Shown here in pieces: positions 35,171 through 47,229 of a DNA stretch of 64,000 nt. This stretch comes from Bisporella sp. PMI_857 (taxonomy: Eukaryota > Ascomycota > Leotiomycetes > Helotiales > Helotiaceae): positions 372,001-436,000 of the forward strand of contig JAJSPD010000006.1 of assembly GCA_021307315.1 (NCBI GenBank), in the 5' to 3' direction. The notes below the pieces were generated by a model. That model searched no databases, was not told where the DNA came from, and saw only the letters and a program-made list of their open reading frames with translations. Made by a program: the position numbers and the translations under genes. The number at the start of each line of letters is the position of its first letter. The stretch's first letter is position 1.

Positions 35171-36924
35171 CTATGATGACGGATTAGGCTGATCAGCCCA
35201 CGCTAGCCTCGTCCCACTGCTGTTCCCCGTTGTTGGCTCTAGCCTGTTATTCATGCTCAAGTAGTCATTCCCCACCGGAAACGAATGTCCAGGAGACACA
35301 CCACTGCTCTTCCTTTCTGTCCCTCCTAACAACGCACTTCCCTCATCCGCAGAGTAGTAATCGCTACTATTCCTCAAATTTGAAGGAACAATGCTATTTG
35401 ATGACTTCGTCCGTCTCTGTCTCTCTCGTGCTGCATTATCTCTCTCAATCTCTTGTCCGAGATTGTTGACTGTGATCTTCAGAAGATTTTGTTCTGAGGC
35501 GGTGTTTTCACCCATGTAGTAGTCGTTGATGCTACTTGCTCCGGAGGTCAGTCCATCGCCGATATGAGGACGGAAGATCCCTCCTCTGCCTCCTTGGGTC
35601 TGCCACGCTGCTAGCATGACTTCAACTTCTTTTCTTGCATCTTCTACGATGTCGTCCAAGTTTATGTCGATTTTGGCGACACCGAATGGATCCTCGTACG
35701 TCTGGGCTATGCCTTCGATGCCATACCTATTACCACTATTAGCTTAAGGTGTCGCTGGGAAATATTGTCGATTCGGGCAGAACGCCGAGGAGATGGTTAA
35801 AGAGCGCCTTACAGTGTGAAAGCCACGAAGGCAACAAGAGGAACGGCCCACCAATCCATTTCAGAGGCCATGGCAAATGGTAGGAATGTACAAAACAATG
35901 CCAAAGTCTGTTTATGATGTATTCTTTGGTGATTTAGCGAGTGTTTGTGACCAATGTTGGATACACTTACAAGTGCGCTACAGGAATAGGAACAAGACGA
36001 ATGACTTCCATGCTACCGTAGGAAGAAACTAAAACGTTCAACTCAGAGAGCATGGCCGATGAAGCGGCATTATGGATCCATTTCCTGGATCTGATTAGTT
36101 TGATGCCATGGAAATGTTTTAAAATCGACTTACTTTTGTACTCCAAAATTGATAAAGTCCTCAACGAAGGTTGAAAGCTGCAACGTCAAACCAAGTCCCC
36201 TATGCTCATAACCTTTCAATCCTGGTGGTAGCAAGTCCTTATATTCTTCTGTTGTCGCCTCTTGGCCGTCTTTTGTTAGGCTCGTGCCAGGCGACAGAGC
36301 AACTCCCCACTCGGCGCGCAGATGATTCTTGATGGTGTATAACATTGCCACAAGAATTTTAACCGTCTCGACTGTTCTAGTCTCATCCACCTTGGACATA
36401 AATGACTCCGCTGTGACTTCGTTCACAGGAGGTAACGACATCGTCGACTGTCCAGCTTTCGGAGTCCTCGTTCCGGGGGTGCCAAGATAATCACTTGCAA
36501 GAAATGATGCTGGGCCGTTAAACACTGCTGGAGCAGGCGCTAGAACAAGGATTTGACGTGAGAGACATCGCACTGCGGTGGTAACTTTGTTGATATATTG
36601 TCGGCCATCCCAGAACCTCGAATACGCTGTCTGATTACGAAACACCAGCATCAAACCTACGACGATGGACAGTGAAGGAATCTGTAACCTCGGTGAGCCA
36701 TGTTTCACAGAAGCTTGAGGGGATTTACGGACGATGCTACTCGGGAGATTGAGATCTGAGTTGATATGCTGATTCATGTACACAACGAAAGCAGCAATCA
36801 AAGTATGGACGAAGACTGGGAGGAAGATTGCTGTGTCACTTGTTAGCACGTGCTTTCTAAGAGGTTGCATATCAACATACTCCCATGAATCGACCCTTTC
36901 CAAAATCTCAGCACTAAAGGCCAT
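35171..36924 (-). CDS. bestrophin/RFP-TM-type anion channel protein
   Basis: The N-terminal half matches the fungal bestrophin-like family: WEYVDMQPLRKHVLTSDTAI, FLPVFVHTLIAAFVVYMNQH, then LSIVVGLMLVFRNQTAYSRF and WDGRQYINKVTTAVRCLSRQ, the signature membrane segment. It continues LPPGLKGYEHRGLGLTLQLS and, after an intron (36085-36133), MLSELNVLVSSYGSMEVIRL plus PIPVAHL. A second intron (35908-35970) and the block LALFCTFLPFAMASEMDWWA, a third intron (35727-35812), and GIEGIAQTYEDPFGVAKIDI follow. An acidic pore-lining element and a disordered Ser/Asn-rich tail close it. The phase at the second intron is off by one, which I read as a base missing. Predicted to conduct chloride or bicarbonate (family knowledge). 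Confidence 0.88.
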
Positions 36925-37700
36925 CTAAAAATATGTCAAATTTCAAATAAACATATACCAATATGTGAAGAGACGGACCGTCTATCCTTCTTTCTCGAAG
37001 AATTGGCTAAAGGGTAGGTACTGTTGCGTTTTCGTTCTCGGGTGTTTTCTATCCATGGACTCCTCGTTGGTAATATGGAGACTCGACCAGAGAACAGACT
37101 AGTCATTTTGATAAATTCTACATTGATTGAGAGTTGAGGAGCATCTTGTTGTGAAGCTATGGGTTGAGAATGGATTCTATTTCAAGGTTCTGGCAGGGGA
37201 GCCACGCATTGATGCGAGACACACAGCCTTGCAGGATTGGGCAGTTTAATGTGTGGGGTAGGTTAGAAAATAAGTACAAGATCATCTACTTCGAAGTAAT
37301 TTCGCTGATTCTTTGAGGGTCGCCATCGTCATATGAATATGTTCTGCTTTGCGGACGATAAGTTTGACCACAATATCGTATGTCGCTATATGTGTATCCT
37401 GCCGAAGACTGCACTTAGGAAGTCTGCGATAGCACACTCCTTTAAGCATTCCCTATGAACTTATACCAACTGATTCACTTTCTTCACTGCATGGATAGGC
37501 TGCCTTCGAAGTCACTACTAGAATATGGTACAATCCATAACACGGAGAACATTTTGTCCCTGAGCTGAGATACTAGAAATACAACGCAGGCTTGGCCCCA
37601 AACCTTGGAATTATGCAACCTCCCACCCTAGTGATGTACAATTTTCATAATCAATCATCTCTCCCATACAAGCTCATCTAATGTACCACGCATTCATGCA
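36925..37700. other. intergenic upstream of the bestrophin-like gene
   Basis: About 0.8 kb, also the 3' flank of TOM22. Only the expected 5' flank; no specific element was recognised. Confidence 0.45.
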
Positions 37701-38253
37701 CTACAACGATTGCTGCGCTTGAGGAGCCACACCTTGTTGGAGGAGCTAGACAATGTTAGCCATGCTGCTACTCTGGATATAGAAGCATCATCATGCATCT
37801 AATTTTTAGATTTGACATACTTCTTGACCTGCTCTCTTGCCTTCATCTCCTTCTCCATCTCCACCATTTGTTGTTCCTCTGCAAACGCTAGTGCCCAAGG
37901 TACACCGAGCAATAGAACACCAGTGCTGATAACCCATAGGCTCTTGCCACCAAATATAAGACTGGACTTAATCCAACCTGTAGTCGTATCGACTTTGCCA
38001 GAGATGTATGATCGAGTTGTGGGAGGAATTATGTCGCGAAGGGCAGCAATTCTGTCAGTAAAAGTTTCGTCTTCCGCAGGATACTCATCCTCATCAGAGG
38101 AAATCTCGGAATCTAATTTACGATGTCAGAATATATTACGTTAGAACATGCAAGATCATGTACCTGTATCACTGTACTCTTCGTCGTCTCCTCGGATAGA
38201 CCAGCTTGCTTATTCTCAAAGGACTCGTCCTCGACTTCCACTAATTCGACCAT
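37701..38253 (-). CDS. TOM22: Tom22, central receptor of the mitochondrial TOM complex
   Basis: Tom22 is a tail-anchored receptor that binds preproteins and organises TOM40 pores. ATG 38253 gives MVELVEVEDESFENKQAG, an acidic cytosolic domain. After a slip near 38180 it continues DDEEYSDT-D, then past an intron (38113-38163) SEISSDEDEYPAEDETFTDR and IAALRDIIPPTTRSYISGKV. The membrane anchor is KSLWVISTGVLLLGVPWALA followed by FAEEQQMVEMEKEMKAREQ, the family's hallmark after the span. A last intron (about 37749-37822, GTATGT...GTCTAG) leads to LLQQGVAPQAQQSL. The phase there needs one missing base, so the extreme C-terminus is tentative. The acidic N-terminus fits presequence binding. Confidence 0.9.
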
Positions 38254-39025
38254 TTTGCTTTGCTCGGTAGATGATTTAAATGCCTCTGGGAATGATGGCG
38301 AAAATGCTTCAAGACTTTGTTCAGTTGTTTGGAGGAATCACGATGGGCTTGTCTTCTGGGTCAAAGTGCTTGAGCAAAAACATTCTGACCTCACCCTGAA
38401 AGCACTAAGCCCATTTGGGGATCTAGCTCCACCCTTACAAGGTTTACTTCAACCTCAAATCACTTCAAATTTGATCAACCTTCAGATTATGGTCAACTTG
38501 TGACAAAATTTCTATAAATGATACACAATGATATTCCCAGCTTTGCTATTTAATTTGCAGGGGATAATTAGATACCTGAGCCTCTATGAGGATGTTGATT
38601 CATTTTGATTCATAATATCGAACTTCCAGCGCAGAACGACTTAAAACTTGCGAATATAGCAACGCGGAGTTACACATAATTGTACAATGGCTGGGAGGCC
38701 TTGATGTTACTTGCTGCTATCAAGAGGTATTGGAAGTAGACTTTCTCTTGTTAGCCTGCATAGAGTTAAGATAATTCTCCTTCATAGTCACCATTGTTGT
38801 AGTGCTTACATGAAACTTTCGATCAGAATTATACGTCACGCATCACATTATCCAAGTCAAATGAGTGATTTTGCCTGTGTATTACATCTAACAAGCTATT
38901 TGCTCTCTTCATGTATCTCGTATTCGAGCCTGATTACTGCTTGAGCTAGTGTGCCTTCAATGTGACACCGAGCAGAACCTCAGAATGCTGTGGAATATGC
39001 AACCTCTCAATTATCCTTCCCCTTG
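38254..39025. other. intergenic
   Basis: About 0.8 kb including the TOM22 upstream region. No supported gene. Confidence 0.45.
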
Positions 39026-39908
39026 TTATTCTTCTTCTTCTTCTTTCTTCTTCTGTTTTGTCTTCCCACTGGTGACGCTGACTCCCTCAATGTCCTTCCC
39101 CAGAGCATCATTCTCCAGATCAACATATTTTGCTCTGGGATCGTACTCTGCAGCGTTCAGGGCTTCCATGGAGTATTCTCCGTCTTCGAAGCAGCTCTTG
39201 GCATGATTCAAGGCACTGGTAAAGAATACCAGAACGGGAAATACTGAATATGATATATCAGTCTTATATCACAGTTATATTTTTGAATAAGGTGTATTTT
39301 TGTTAGGAAGCTTACACTCACCTCTATTTTTGGCCTCCACCACTGAGAACCTTTGAGAAATCTCTTCTTGTTCGATATCAAACGTTCGAGCTCTAGCATG
39401 CTCGAGTATCTAAAAGCTTAGTTAGACATTATCGCACGGGACTTTCGGTGATTGAGAAGAAGTGAAGGTTCCGAGATTCAAACAAGCTGTGATTGTCCAT
39501 GAACCGCTCTTCAGCAGTCCAACTTACTATTTCGAAGAAGTCAGGCTTCCATGGACTATTTGGTATCCTCATAAGTTGTGTAGCCATCTTTCTGCCCCCG
39601 TCGATTGCCTCCAGCATATCGCCATGACGGTAGTATTTAATCCAGTCGTCTATACACTGGACAATATTGTGGACCTAAGACATCATTCATTAGTGAAATG
39701 CTACACATGTATATTGAACTTAGTCACAGACGAGCATATCTGGGCGTGCTTTGAAAGCATCGAGGGGTACCTGATCGTTGTATGAATGCTTCATTATTGG
39801 CTTGTGGACTTGAGTGGCTGGAGCTTTTGTATCTGGTTCCTCTGATGCACCTCTAGCACCATGTTTCCCTTCGGCGATTGTATTTAGCATATTCTTCTGA
39901 GTGGCCAT
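39026..39908 (-). CDS. unrecognised fungal protein, helical with acidic/Lys tail
   Basis: I do not recognise this gene. Exon 1 from ATG 39908 starts MATQKNMLNTIAEGKHGARG and ends near DAFKARPDMLVCD. The next exon (after a CTTAG acceptor near 39674) reads VHNIVQCIDDWIKYYRHGDM and LEAIDGGRKMATQLMRIPNS. Then come ARTFDIEQEEISQRFSVVEA and a GTGAGT...ATTCAG intron (about 39243-39320). The final exon reads VFPVLVFFTSALNHAKSCFE and NAAEYDPRAKYVDLENDALG, ending in KQKKKEEEEE. The exon 1 donor is CTAAGT instead of GTAAGT (near 39726), possibly one base lost. Protein-like composition and several good splice sites make it credible; there is no domain call. Confidence 0.6.
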
Positions 39909-40991
39909 ATTGTGAGAAATAGTCTATCTATTCTGAGGTTGAGGCAATGGAGTGGAATTATTGTTTTTCTCTGTGAAAAACGAGCATGTACCCAATCACG
40001 AGGTGGCTGCGGTCATGATGGCCATTAGGGTTATTTCGATACAAAGCTGGCAGGATAGGTAATAAAGGTTAACTAAATCGAAGAAACGTGGGCTGATAAA
40101 AGCGGATTAAGCGCAGCAAGCACATATTTTGAATCATGCTTATAACAGAACTACGGTATGACAACTATGCAACTTAAGCTTTCTAGAACTCATACTTTTA
40201 AAAATGAGTGTACCTTTATTGTACTTTAAACTTCTCCATTAGCCTCTCAACATATAAGGTGAATTGTATCATGGTTCAGTTGTCAAATTATACATGATCA
40301 TAGGGGACGAGCGGTCTGGCTATTGAATCTTCTCAGACACGCAAAATATGCAATCCAATCTGAACGGAGAGCGTCATTTGCTAGATGAGGAGACCGGAAA
40401 CCTGCAGATATGGGGAAACCATGGGATGCTAGAATATATAATGCTATTCTGTATCTGTTGTTACCGAATCAAGGCTTTGGTGTAAGATTTTTTTTATATG
40501 AGACGTCCTTTGAAAGGTAATTAGTGGTTTATTCCTAGTGGAAATTTGCCCTCCTTGCGCTCTCTTTCTCTTCAGATTGGCAGCCTTGAATTCCAGGATG
40601 AGAGCTAATATATTGCTCATGGTAATCAGGCTCTGATGTACGGGGTATTGATAGTTGCCAACCCAGTAGACTTGCAAAGTGGCTGATCAAGCAATAAACT
40701 AAAATGCTTGAGAACGAATGACTCCAGGTATAACAACTAGAAACACTTTATTTTCCAATGTAACACGATCAACCTTAAGTATATTCATTGAAATGATTGA
40801 CGACTGGAGCAAATAGTACCAAGGTGACCATCAGAAGTGGAAAGCATACTTTGAATTCAATTCCAAAATTGGGAATCGATCCCTTTAGGCCAGTAAGATG
40901 GATACATGAGCACCAATACATTAAAATAGTGAGATGGTCACCACAATGTATCATTGCACCACTGAGTTGATAAGTAGAATTACTACATCCA
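39909..40991. other. intergenic
   Basis: About 1.1 kb of AT-rich DNA. A 77-codon minus ORF at 40444-40677 has no supporting features. Confidence 0.45.
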
Positions 40992-43230
40992 TTAAGTAGG
41001 TACTTCCATCACGAGGCGGCGGTTTGCTTGCCTTTCTGATACACAGACATCTTCTACACCAGGTAAGTCTAGTCTCGCCTGGAATCTCTTCGGCTTTCTC
41101 TGCTCCTGCTTCTCCTCCTCTCCGATGATCGTGGTCATGGTCGCGATCTCTGCTTTTCTCACGTCGCCTGTCCCTATCTCTATCCTATCCCTGCCCCTAC
41201 CTATCCCGGCTTCGATCTCTATCTCTTCTAGAATCCTTATATTTGTCGTACGGGCTGCGGCTGCGGCTACGATCGTCCTTTCCGTCCCTTCTGCGACTTC
41301 GAGAACGGCTTCTCCTCCGGTGTTTATCATCGTCCCGTGACCGTCGGCTATCTCGATCCTTGTCTCTATCTCTATCGCGCCGACTCTCTCCTATCTCTGC
41401 TCCTGTCTCTGCTCCTGTCTCTCTTTCTACTTCTTAGCTCCAGGCACATATCTATCAATATTGACCGGACTAGTAGATCTGATCCGGAGCGGCGGACTAC
41501 GATCCCTGCGAGAAGAACGATCCTGGCCCTATCTCGATCATACGAATAATCTCTGTTCCTTGACGAAATAGGACTGTCCACTCTGTCGTCCCGATGCTGT
41601 GGGTTGAGGAAACCTTAGATCTCCGATTAAAATATGGGAGGTTGTATGCCCTTCTTGGCCTCTTTCATTGGAGCGAGATAAGCTTGGCTTTCTTCGGCTC
41701 TCTTTTCTGCCTCGGATTGTTTGAATTGTTCAATCGGTCTTGAGTCTCGAGGTAGAGGAAGCGCATTACGGCTACGTCGATCTGGGCTGCGGGATCTGTA
41801 GCTCTTTCGTCGATCACGAGAAGGAGATCGTGTACGACGACGTTCCTCTCTCTCTTTACTTGACCTCCGCCGTCGATAATCTCTCTCTTGACTATCATGC
41901 CGCCTTCGGTCTCGACTATTTCTCCTATCGTCGGAATCTACAGCTCGATGGCGGTGACTGGGACTTCTGCTTGATTTACGTGCTGACGGCCGGTCATCAC
42001 TAGGGCTTCTGTAACTACTCCGCCTATCCCTATCATCAAAATGTCTGGAGGATGAGTATGGCGTCTTGAAGGAGGTACTCTTAGGCTCGGCTGAGTTGAC
42101 AACAGAGTCTTTGGGTATGATTGCAGAAGCTGGAATAGCCTTTCGTGGAGGTGGTGCAAGAGAGCGGTCAACAGGAAAGCCCGATTGCTGTCTTGATGAC
42201 ATTTCAGCTACTCGTTTGCCTTCGTCTAAAAGATTATTTAACGCTTCTTGTTCTAGGCGGTCGCTTTCTTCCTTTGATAACGCTGGCTTGGAATCCGATT
42301 TGTCGCGAGAATCTCTTGAGCTTTCAAGTCGGGGTTCGTCGTCATATCTTCTATGTCGATCATCCTGGTGATTGTCTCTGTCTCTGTGGCCGAAGCCTTC
42401 TCTCTCTCTATCTCTCCCTCGATCTCCCCTATCCCTATCTCTATCACGGTCTCGTCCACGCTCAAGATCTTGCTTGTCTCTCATTTCCTTGTATCGCTTT
42501 TCTCTTTCTTCGGCTTCTTCTCGTTTTCTTGCCTCTTTCTCCTCCTTTCTTCTCTCTTGTTGCTCTTCAATTCGTTTCTCTTCCTCTCGTCTCTTTGCCT
42601 TGTCGGCGCGTCTTTTCTCGTCAATAAGTTCCTGCGCCTTGGCCCGTCCCTCCATTCTGAGCTTTTCTCGGGTGTCTCTCTTTCTTGCGTACTCCTCCGC
42701 ATATTGCTCATCGGTCTTGCTGCCTTTGGCTTGCTCAGATTCTGCAGCTTCGTGGCCTATCTCGTCGGCTCTGTGCTTCCGAACCGCTGCCTCGATGGAT
42801 GGTATGTGTTCGCTGAGTATTCGGTCCAGCTGCGCCTCCGCATCCGAATAAACTGACGAACGTTCTAGCGCGCCTTCAATGAGCAGTGTCGCTTTGCCTC
42901 GATCAAGTTTAAGTAATTGCTCGGGATTCTTTTCCAATTCTTCTTCAGCAATGCGCGATAGTGCGTCCGTGAAACTGGCCGCAAAATCCTAGGCTATGCG
43001 TTAAATCCACCATGACCAGAACAACAAGGAATACTTACGCTGCGTTCCAATTCCTGCCACACCTGTTGCCGTAGAGAGTCATAACCACCCTTCTTCTTAT
43101 ATGTCCGTTGCAGGCCATCAATCGCAGAGCGCGTTGCGGAAGCAAGAGGTAGATCAGAAGTTTTTAGCTTCTTTCGAGCAGGGGCGCCAATCACCTTGCT
43201 ATCTTTTGAGTATGACATTGTAGCAGCCAT
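40992..43230 (-). CDS. COMPASS Shg1/BOD1-domain protein with SR/RD-rich tail
   Basis: Shg1 is an accessory subunit of the Set1 (COMPASS) H3K4 methyltransferase complex. Exon 1 (MSYSKDSKVIGAPARKKLKT..., internal Met at 43218) contains GLQRTYKKKGGYDSLRQQVW. An intron (42989-43038, GTAAGT...CCTAG) joins QELERS to DFAASFTDALSRIAEEELEK, then LLKLDRGKATLLIEGALERS; this is the Shg1 domain. A charged region of about 90 residues rich in Glu, Arg and Lys (probable coiled coil) precedes RD and RS repeats. The open frame stops at 41627, but the family word NIDRYVPGA and more RDRDRD and SRSRSR text follow in shifted frames to about 40992. The real C-terminus is therefore probably past several slips. Confidence 0.8.
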
Positions 43231-43529
43231 AACAGGAAGATAGAACTTTCATATCATGAATAGTGCGTGTCTGTTTGAAGAGCCCTGGATTAAGTAGGTT
43301 GAGCTTAAGGAAATCTTGTTGAAGACAGGGGTGCTGCGAGGCTGGCGTTTTAGCGCAGTGAGCAAGATGCAAGATCCACTTTTTGTAACCTCACCTCTTC
43401 AAACATCTGATGAATTGACAAACCATTGACCACGAATTGTTACTCTGCGCGTCCCACAGCGAGCTTCAGACGACCAAGTACCTATTGAAATCCCGAGCTT
43501 GAGCTCAGCTTTGTCGTCTATTGGTCACA
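43231..43529. promoter_or_regulatory. shared divergent promoter, Shg1-type gene / small mitochondrial protein
   Basis: Only about 300 bp separate the divergent start codons, so it must contain both 5' UTRs. No consensus element is evident. Confidence 0.45.
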
Positions 43530-43890
43530 ATGGTTAATAAAATACTGTTTTTCACAGGCTTCGGTCAGTATTTCCCAATGCCTAAAAGAGATTCCTCTAG
43601 AGTTTGCCGATATCATGCGCCTGAAGAAAAGAAGTGAGATACCCAGATTCTGATTGTGTGCAGGCCTCGCCACCCGGTTCTGGCAGCTCGGTCTTGAGAT
43701 GCGACCTTTCTTCAATAAAGAGTCACTTTGGGTCTGGCCTCTATTCGGTGGTCTCGGAGCAAGTTTTGGTTATTGGATGCAAGGAGTGGAGGAGCGACAA
43801 CAGGCCATTTTGTTGAAGAGGAAAGAGAGTCTGCTGGCCAAGAGGGCAAGAAGGGCGGAAAGGGAAGCACAGGCTGCAGAAGAAGCTTAA
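43530..43890 (+). CDS. small mitochondrial membrane protein (complex I accessory-subunit-like)
   Basis: Two exons (43530-43563 and 43664-43890) split by GTCAGT...GTGTGCAG give an intact 86-aa protein: MVNKILFFTGFG, LATRFWQLGLEMRPFFNKES, LWVWPLFGGLGASFGYWMQG, VEERQQAILLKRKESLLAKR, and a basic helical tail ending EREAQAAEEA. The layout (short N-terminus, amphipathic helix, one span, charged C-terminal helix) resembles small fungal NADH:ubiquinone oxidoreductase accessory subunits, and I remember similar fungal sequences annotated that way. The gene is solid; the subunit assignment is not. Confidence 0.75.
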
Positions 43891-44312
43891 GAGGAGTCTA
43901 TATGCGACTACGGAAATGGCTGGAGCTCCACGGAAGATCGAGAGAATTTGTACAAAGTTAGAGGGAATCGAATTGGCAACTGATATGGCCGCGAGTCTTT
44001 GCTATCTTACTTGAAACTGGTGGTGGCACGAAATATGTCCCATAGCTACTGTTCATGAAGTTATCTTCATGCAAGCATGGATTGGGACACCCCGCAAAAC
44101 TACCTTATATACCAAGCAATGATTTGTTCTAAAGTAAGCCGTAAGAGACTGGCATGTGAACCATCAACCAAAATCATGAAAACACCAAAGTACGCAAGCA
44201 TTTAGCACTTGTTTTCATTGCCAGACTGCTTCCCTTTGGCTAACTGATAATGATACACAGTACATAAGACTAAATCCTTAGTGTCAAATAGTCATAACCC
44301 TTCTCCAGCCCA
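43891..44312. other. intergenic, convergent 3' ends
   Basis: About 0.4 kb between converging genes; no feature seen. Confidence 0.5.
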
Positions 44313-45747
44313 CTACTCAGTTTCATTCACCACACGGTACAGGGACGGTACGGAGGTAGGAGGCAGGCTACCATACTCTGTAATGACAATGTGGATGTAC
44401 TCTGCAGGTGTCACATCGTACATGAGATTGAGCAATTGAAGCCCCTTAACCTTCTTCCAACTCTCTAATGGTCCTGGAATGACCAATTCATCTGCTGGCG
44501 CAACCTCATTATGGACTATAGAGTCCAGTGCTACTCTTTCGGTAAACTTGATCGTCTCGCAGAGTACAAGAACTGGTATGTCAGCAACCCTAGCTTCCAT
44601 AGCTACCACAGCAGTTCCCACTCGTGAGAATAGTCGCCCATTGCTCATCATAGCGTGTGCGCCCAGGAACACCTTCGTAGCATCCCGAATATTATGGATC
44701 AAGCCATTGATCAAGCAGTATTTTACTTCAAGTCCAATCCTTTGAGTGAAGTTGCGAGATGTAGCCCCTCTTGTAAAGGTCTCGAATCTACGACAATCAC
44801 ACGAAATATCTTCCCATCTGCATGTGCCTGCTGTAAAGCTCTTTGTACAAACTGCTCTTTCCGTAAGTGAGAATAACATCCCCATCTTTGATCTTCTCTG
44901 CCGCATCTTTGACAATTATCTGATCAGCGACAGTGACACGGTCACGGATATATATGTCAATTGAATCGCACAGGGATGCCTTTGACTCTGAATCCGGGAT
45001 ATCTATGTCGACCTTAGAAATTTCAAGCTTCAACCACCGAATAGCATTTCCCATAGATATTGAGATAGGTCGACAAGATGCAATATAGTCAATATTAGGA
45101 GATAGGACGTGAGATGTAAGATGCCGAGAGAGTGTGTTCCCGGGGGGCGTTCTGTACGATGCAATAACCTAATAGGTCAGCCCGAGGTTAGAAATAGGCA
45201 AGTTATATAGTCACAACTGACCTCTTTCAGCGCTTGTAATGTAGCAACTAGTCTTGCACAGCTACCGCATATAGTATAATTGGCAATCTGTAATCCAACA
45301 GTAAGTACAGCAGGGTGGACTTCTTTGCCCGCATCTGAATTTGCCGTTTTCCTAGGTCGATTTAGATGTCTAAAGAACTCCACGGTCTTATCTTCTTCTT
45401 TGGGGATTTTAGGCGCTGAAGTAGGTATTTGCTTCTGTGATTGCCTTGACGGTATATGTTTTGTATCCCCACCTAATGGTCCAGTCTTCTTCTGCTGCTC
45501 TGACTTAGATTGGCTCGGCTTTGGCGCGTGGCCAGCGGAAGGTATCTGCACTACACTGTTAGGACATTGGAATAAAAGAGTAGGATGCAATTACCGCTCC
45601 ACCCGCTCCCTTCTGTAATTTCTCTTGTGCTCTCCGCTTCGCTTTCTCTTCCTTCTGTAACTTTTTCAGTTCCGCTCCAGAGAGCTTCGGAGGTTCTGTA
45701 GGTGTGACAGGGCCAGCGACCTGCGGGGCAGGGGAAGCTTCAGACAT
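44313..45747 (-). CDS. GCD2: translation initiation factor eIF2B, delta subunit (Gcd2)
   Basis: eIF2B recycles eIF2-GDP; the delta subunit belongs to the regulatory part that senses eIF2alpha phosphorylation. ATG 45747 starts MSEASPAPQVAGPVTPTEPP, then a Lys-rich helix. Introns 45551-45594 and 45169-45221 join in phase. The Rossmann-type domain reads LTVGLQIANYTICGSCARLV, SYRTPPGNTLSRHLTSHVLS, ISISMGNAIRWLKLEISKVD, ADQIIVKDAAEKIKDGDVIL, TYGKSSL. After slips near 44870-44820 come IVVDSRPLQEG, KYCLINGLIHNIRDATKVFL, GAHAMMSNGRLFSRVGTAVV and VPVLVLCETIKF-like PVLVLCETIKFTERV. It ends SVPSLYRVVNETE. About 430 aa, slightly short at the N-terminus. It is divergent from MFAP1. Confidence 0.92.
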
Positions 45748-46062
45748 GGTGTCTCTTCAGGCTAGAAGCGCGACTAGAAAAAAAAAGTTTTTTTTTATTC
45801 TATGGCTGTGGGGTTTTCTTCTGCTGGTCTTCTGTTGTAGGATATGGAAAATATTGAAGGACAAGGCTAGGGTTTCTAAAAAGGGTCCGTTCGGACTCAT
45901 CAGGCTGAAGCAATTATTGTGACTCGACGCTAAAAATCCATCTGATGGCCCTTGCAGATCTTGGCACGGCTGAAGAAAGCGTCTATTGCAAGCCCGTCAG
46001 TTCCATTTGTATTAAGCAAAAGCATTTTCATAACCAACATTTTCGGATAGGCACATCTCAAA
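45748..46062. promoter_or_regulatory. shared divergent promoter GCD2 / MFAP1
   Basis: About 315 bp between divergent starts, including A-rich and T-rich runs at 45778-45799 which may exclude nucleosomes (inference). Confidence 0.45.
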
Positions 46063-47229
46063 ATGTCTGGCAAACGTATGACTGCGAATCCATTAAACCT
46101 AGTCGCCATCGGCCAAATAAAGTTGTTGCCGAACAAGACTCTTCAGATTCAGAATCAAGCGATCAAGAAGTTACTCAGCCTACTAAGCCTCCACCAAAGG
46201 TCTCCTCTGCAGGAGGTATTACTAGTAATCTGAGCAAGGTCGATCTTAATGAGCGACGGAGGATTGCAGCTGAGAAGGAAAAGGCACGAATAGAAGAGGA
46301 GCGGGCTTTAAAGGCCAAGGCGGAAGAAGGCTTTGAAACCGCGAGTGAAGAGGAGAGTGAAGATGGCTCAGGCAGCGAAGGAGAGCAGCGAAGAGGAATC
46401 AAGCGAAGAAGAGGCTCCCAGGAGGTGATGTTACGGCCGACATTCATCAAGAAAGATAAGCGGAATAACCCCGCCGCTACGAAAGATACCAAAACAGACG
46501 AAGCATCAGCCGCAGCAGAGGAAGCAAGAAAGAAAGAACTTGCTAATGAAATTGTCGAGGAGCAGATTAAGAAAGATATTGCTGCGAGAGCGGCAGGGAA
46601 GAAGAATTGGATGACGACGAAGATGAGGACGAGGTTGATACCGATGATGATTTGAGCCCTGAGGCTACCGAAGCTGAGTACGCTGTGGAAACTAAGAGAG
46701 ATACGAAGGACTAAGAGGGAGAGAGAGCTTATCGAAGAACACGAGAAGGAGAAAGCTGAGGTGGAGCGGCGGAGAAATCTTACAGAGGAAGAGCGAAAGG
46801 CGGAGGACGATGAATATATTGCGCGCCAGAAAGAAGAGAAAGAAAGTCGAGGGAGGGCAGGGTACATGCAGAAGTATTACCATAAAGGCGCTTTCTTTAG
46901 AGATGAAGCAGAAGCTCAAGGACTGGATCGTAGAGATCTCATGGGAGCAACATATGCTGATGACGTTCAGAACCGGGAGCTGTTACCACAAGCATTGCAG
47001 ATGAGAGATATGACAAAGATAGGCAAGAAAGGTGCAACGAAGTACAAAGATCTCAGAAGCGAAGATACTGGACAGTGGGGTCAGTTTGATGACAGGAAAC
47101 CTGGAAAAGGAGATTTGGAGGATATAATCAGGATGATCGATTTAGGCCTGATCGAGATAGAGATCGAGAAGCTGCTGTGGAAGTGGAGCAAACAGCATGC
47201 CAGTGGCCAAGCGGCGAAGAGTTGGCTAA
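46063..47229 (+). CDS. MFAP1: MFAP1-family spliceosomal protein
   Basis: MFAP1 joins the spliceosomal B complex (with Prp38 in metazoans and fungi). ATG 46063 gives MSGKRMTANP; after a slip near 46100 the frame reads SRHRPNKVVAEQDSSDSESS. Then ERRRIAAEKEKARIEEERAL, an acidic region, MLRPTFIKKDKRN, and ELANEIVEEQIKKDIAARAA with KKNW. After slips near 46610 and 46700 follow VERRRNLTEEERKAEDDEYI, ARQKEEKESRGRAGYMQKYY, HKGAFFRDEAEAQGLDRRDL, NRELLPQALQMRDMTKIGKK and KYKDLRSEDTGQWGQFDD. After further slips near 47135 and 47185 the family ending (DDRFRPDRDRD ... ANSMPVAKRRVG) appears with stop at 47227-47229. Long charged helices are typical. Confidence 0.9.

Noticed and set aside
41125..42856. Ser/Leu-rich plus-strand ORFs
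   Set aside because: Antisense shadows of the Arg/Asp/Glu-rich Shg1-type gene; composition is explained by the opposite strand.
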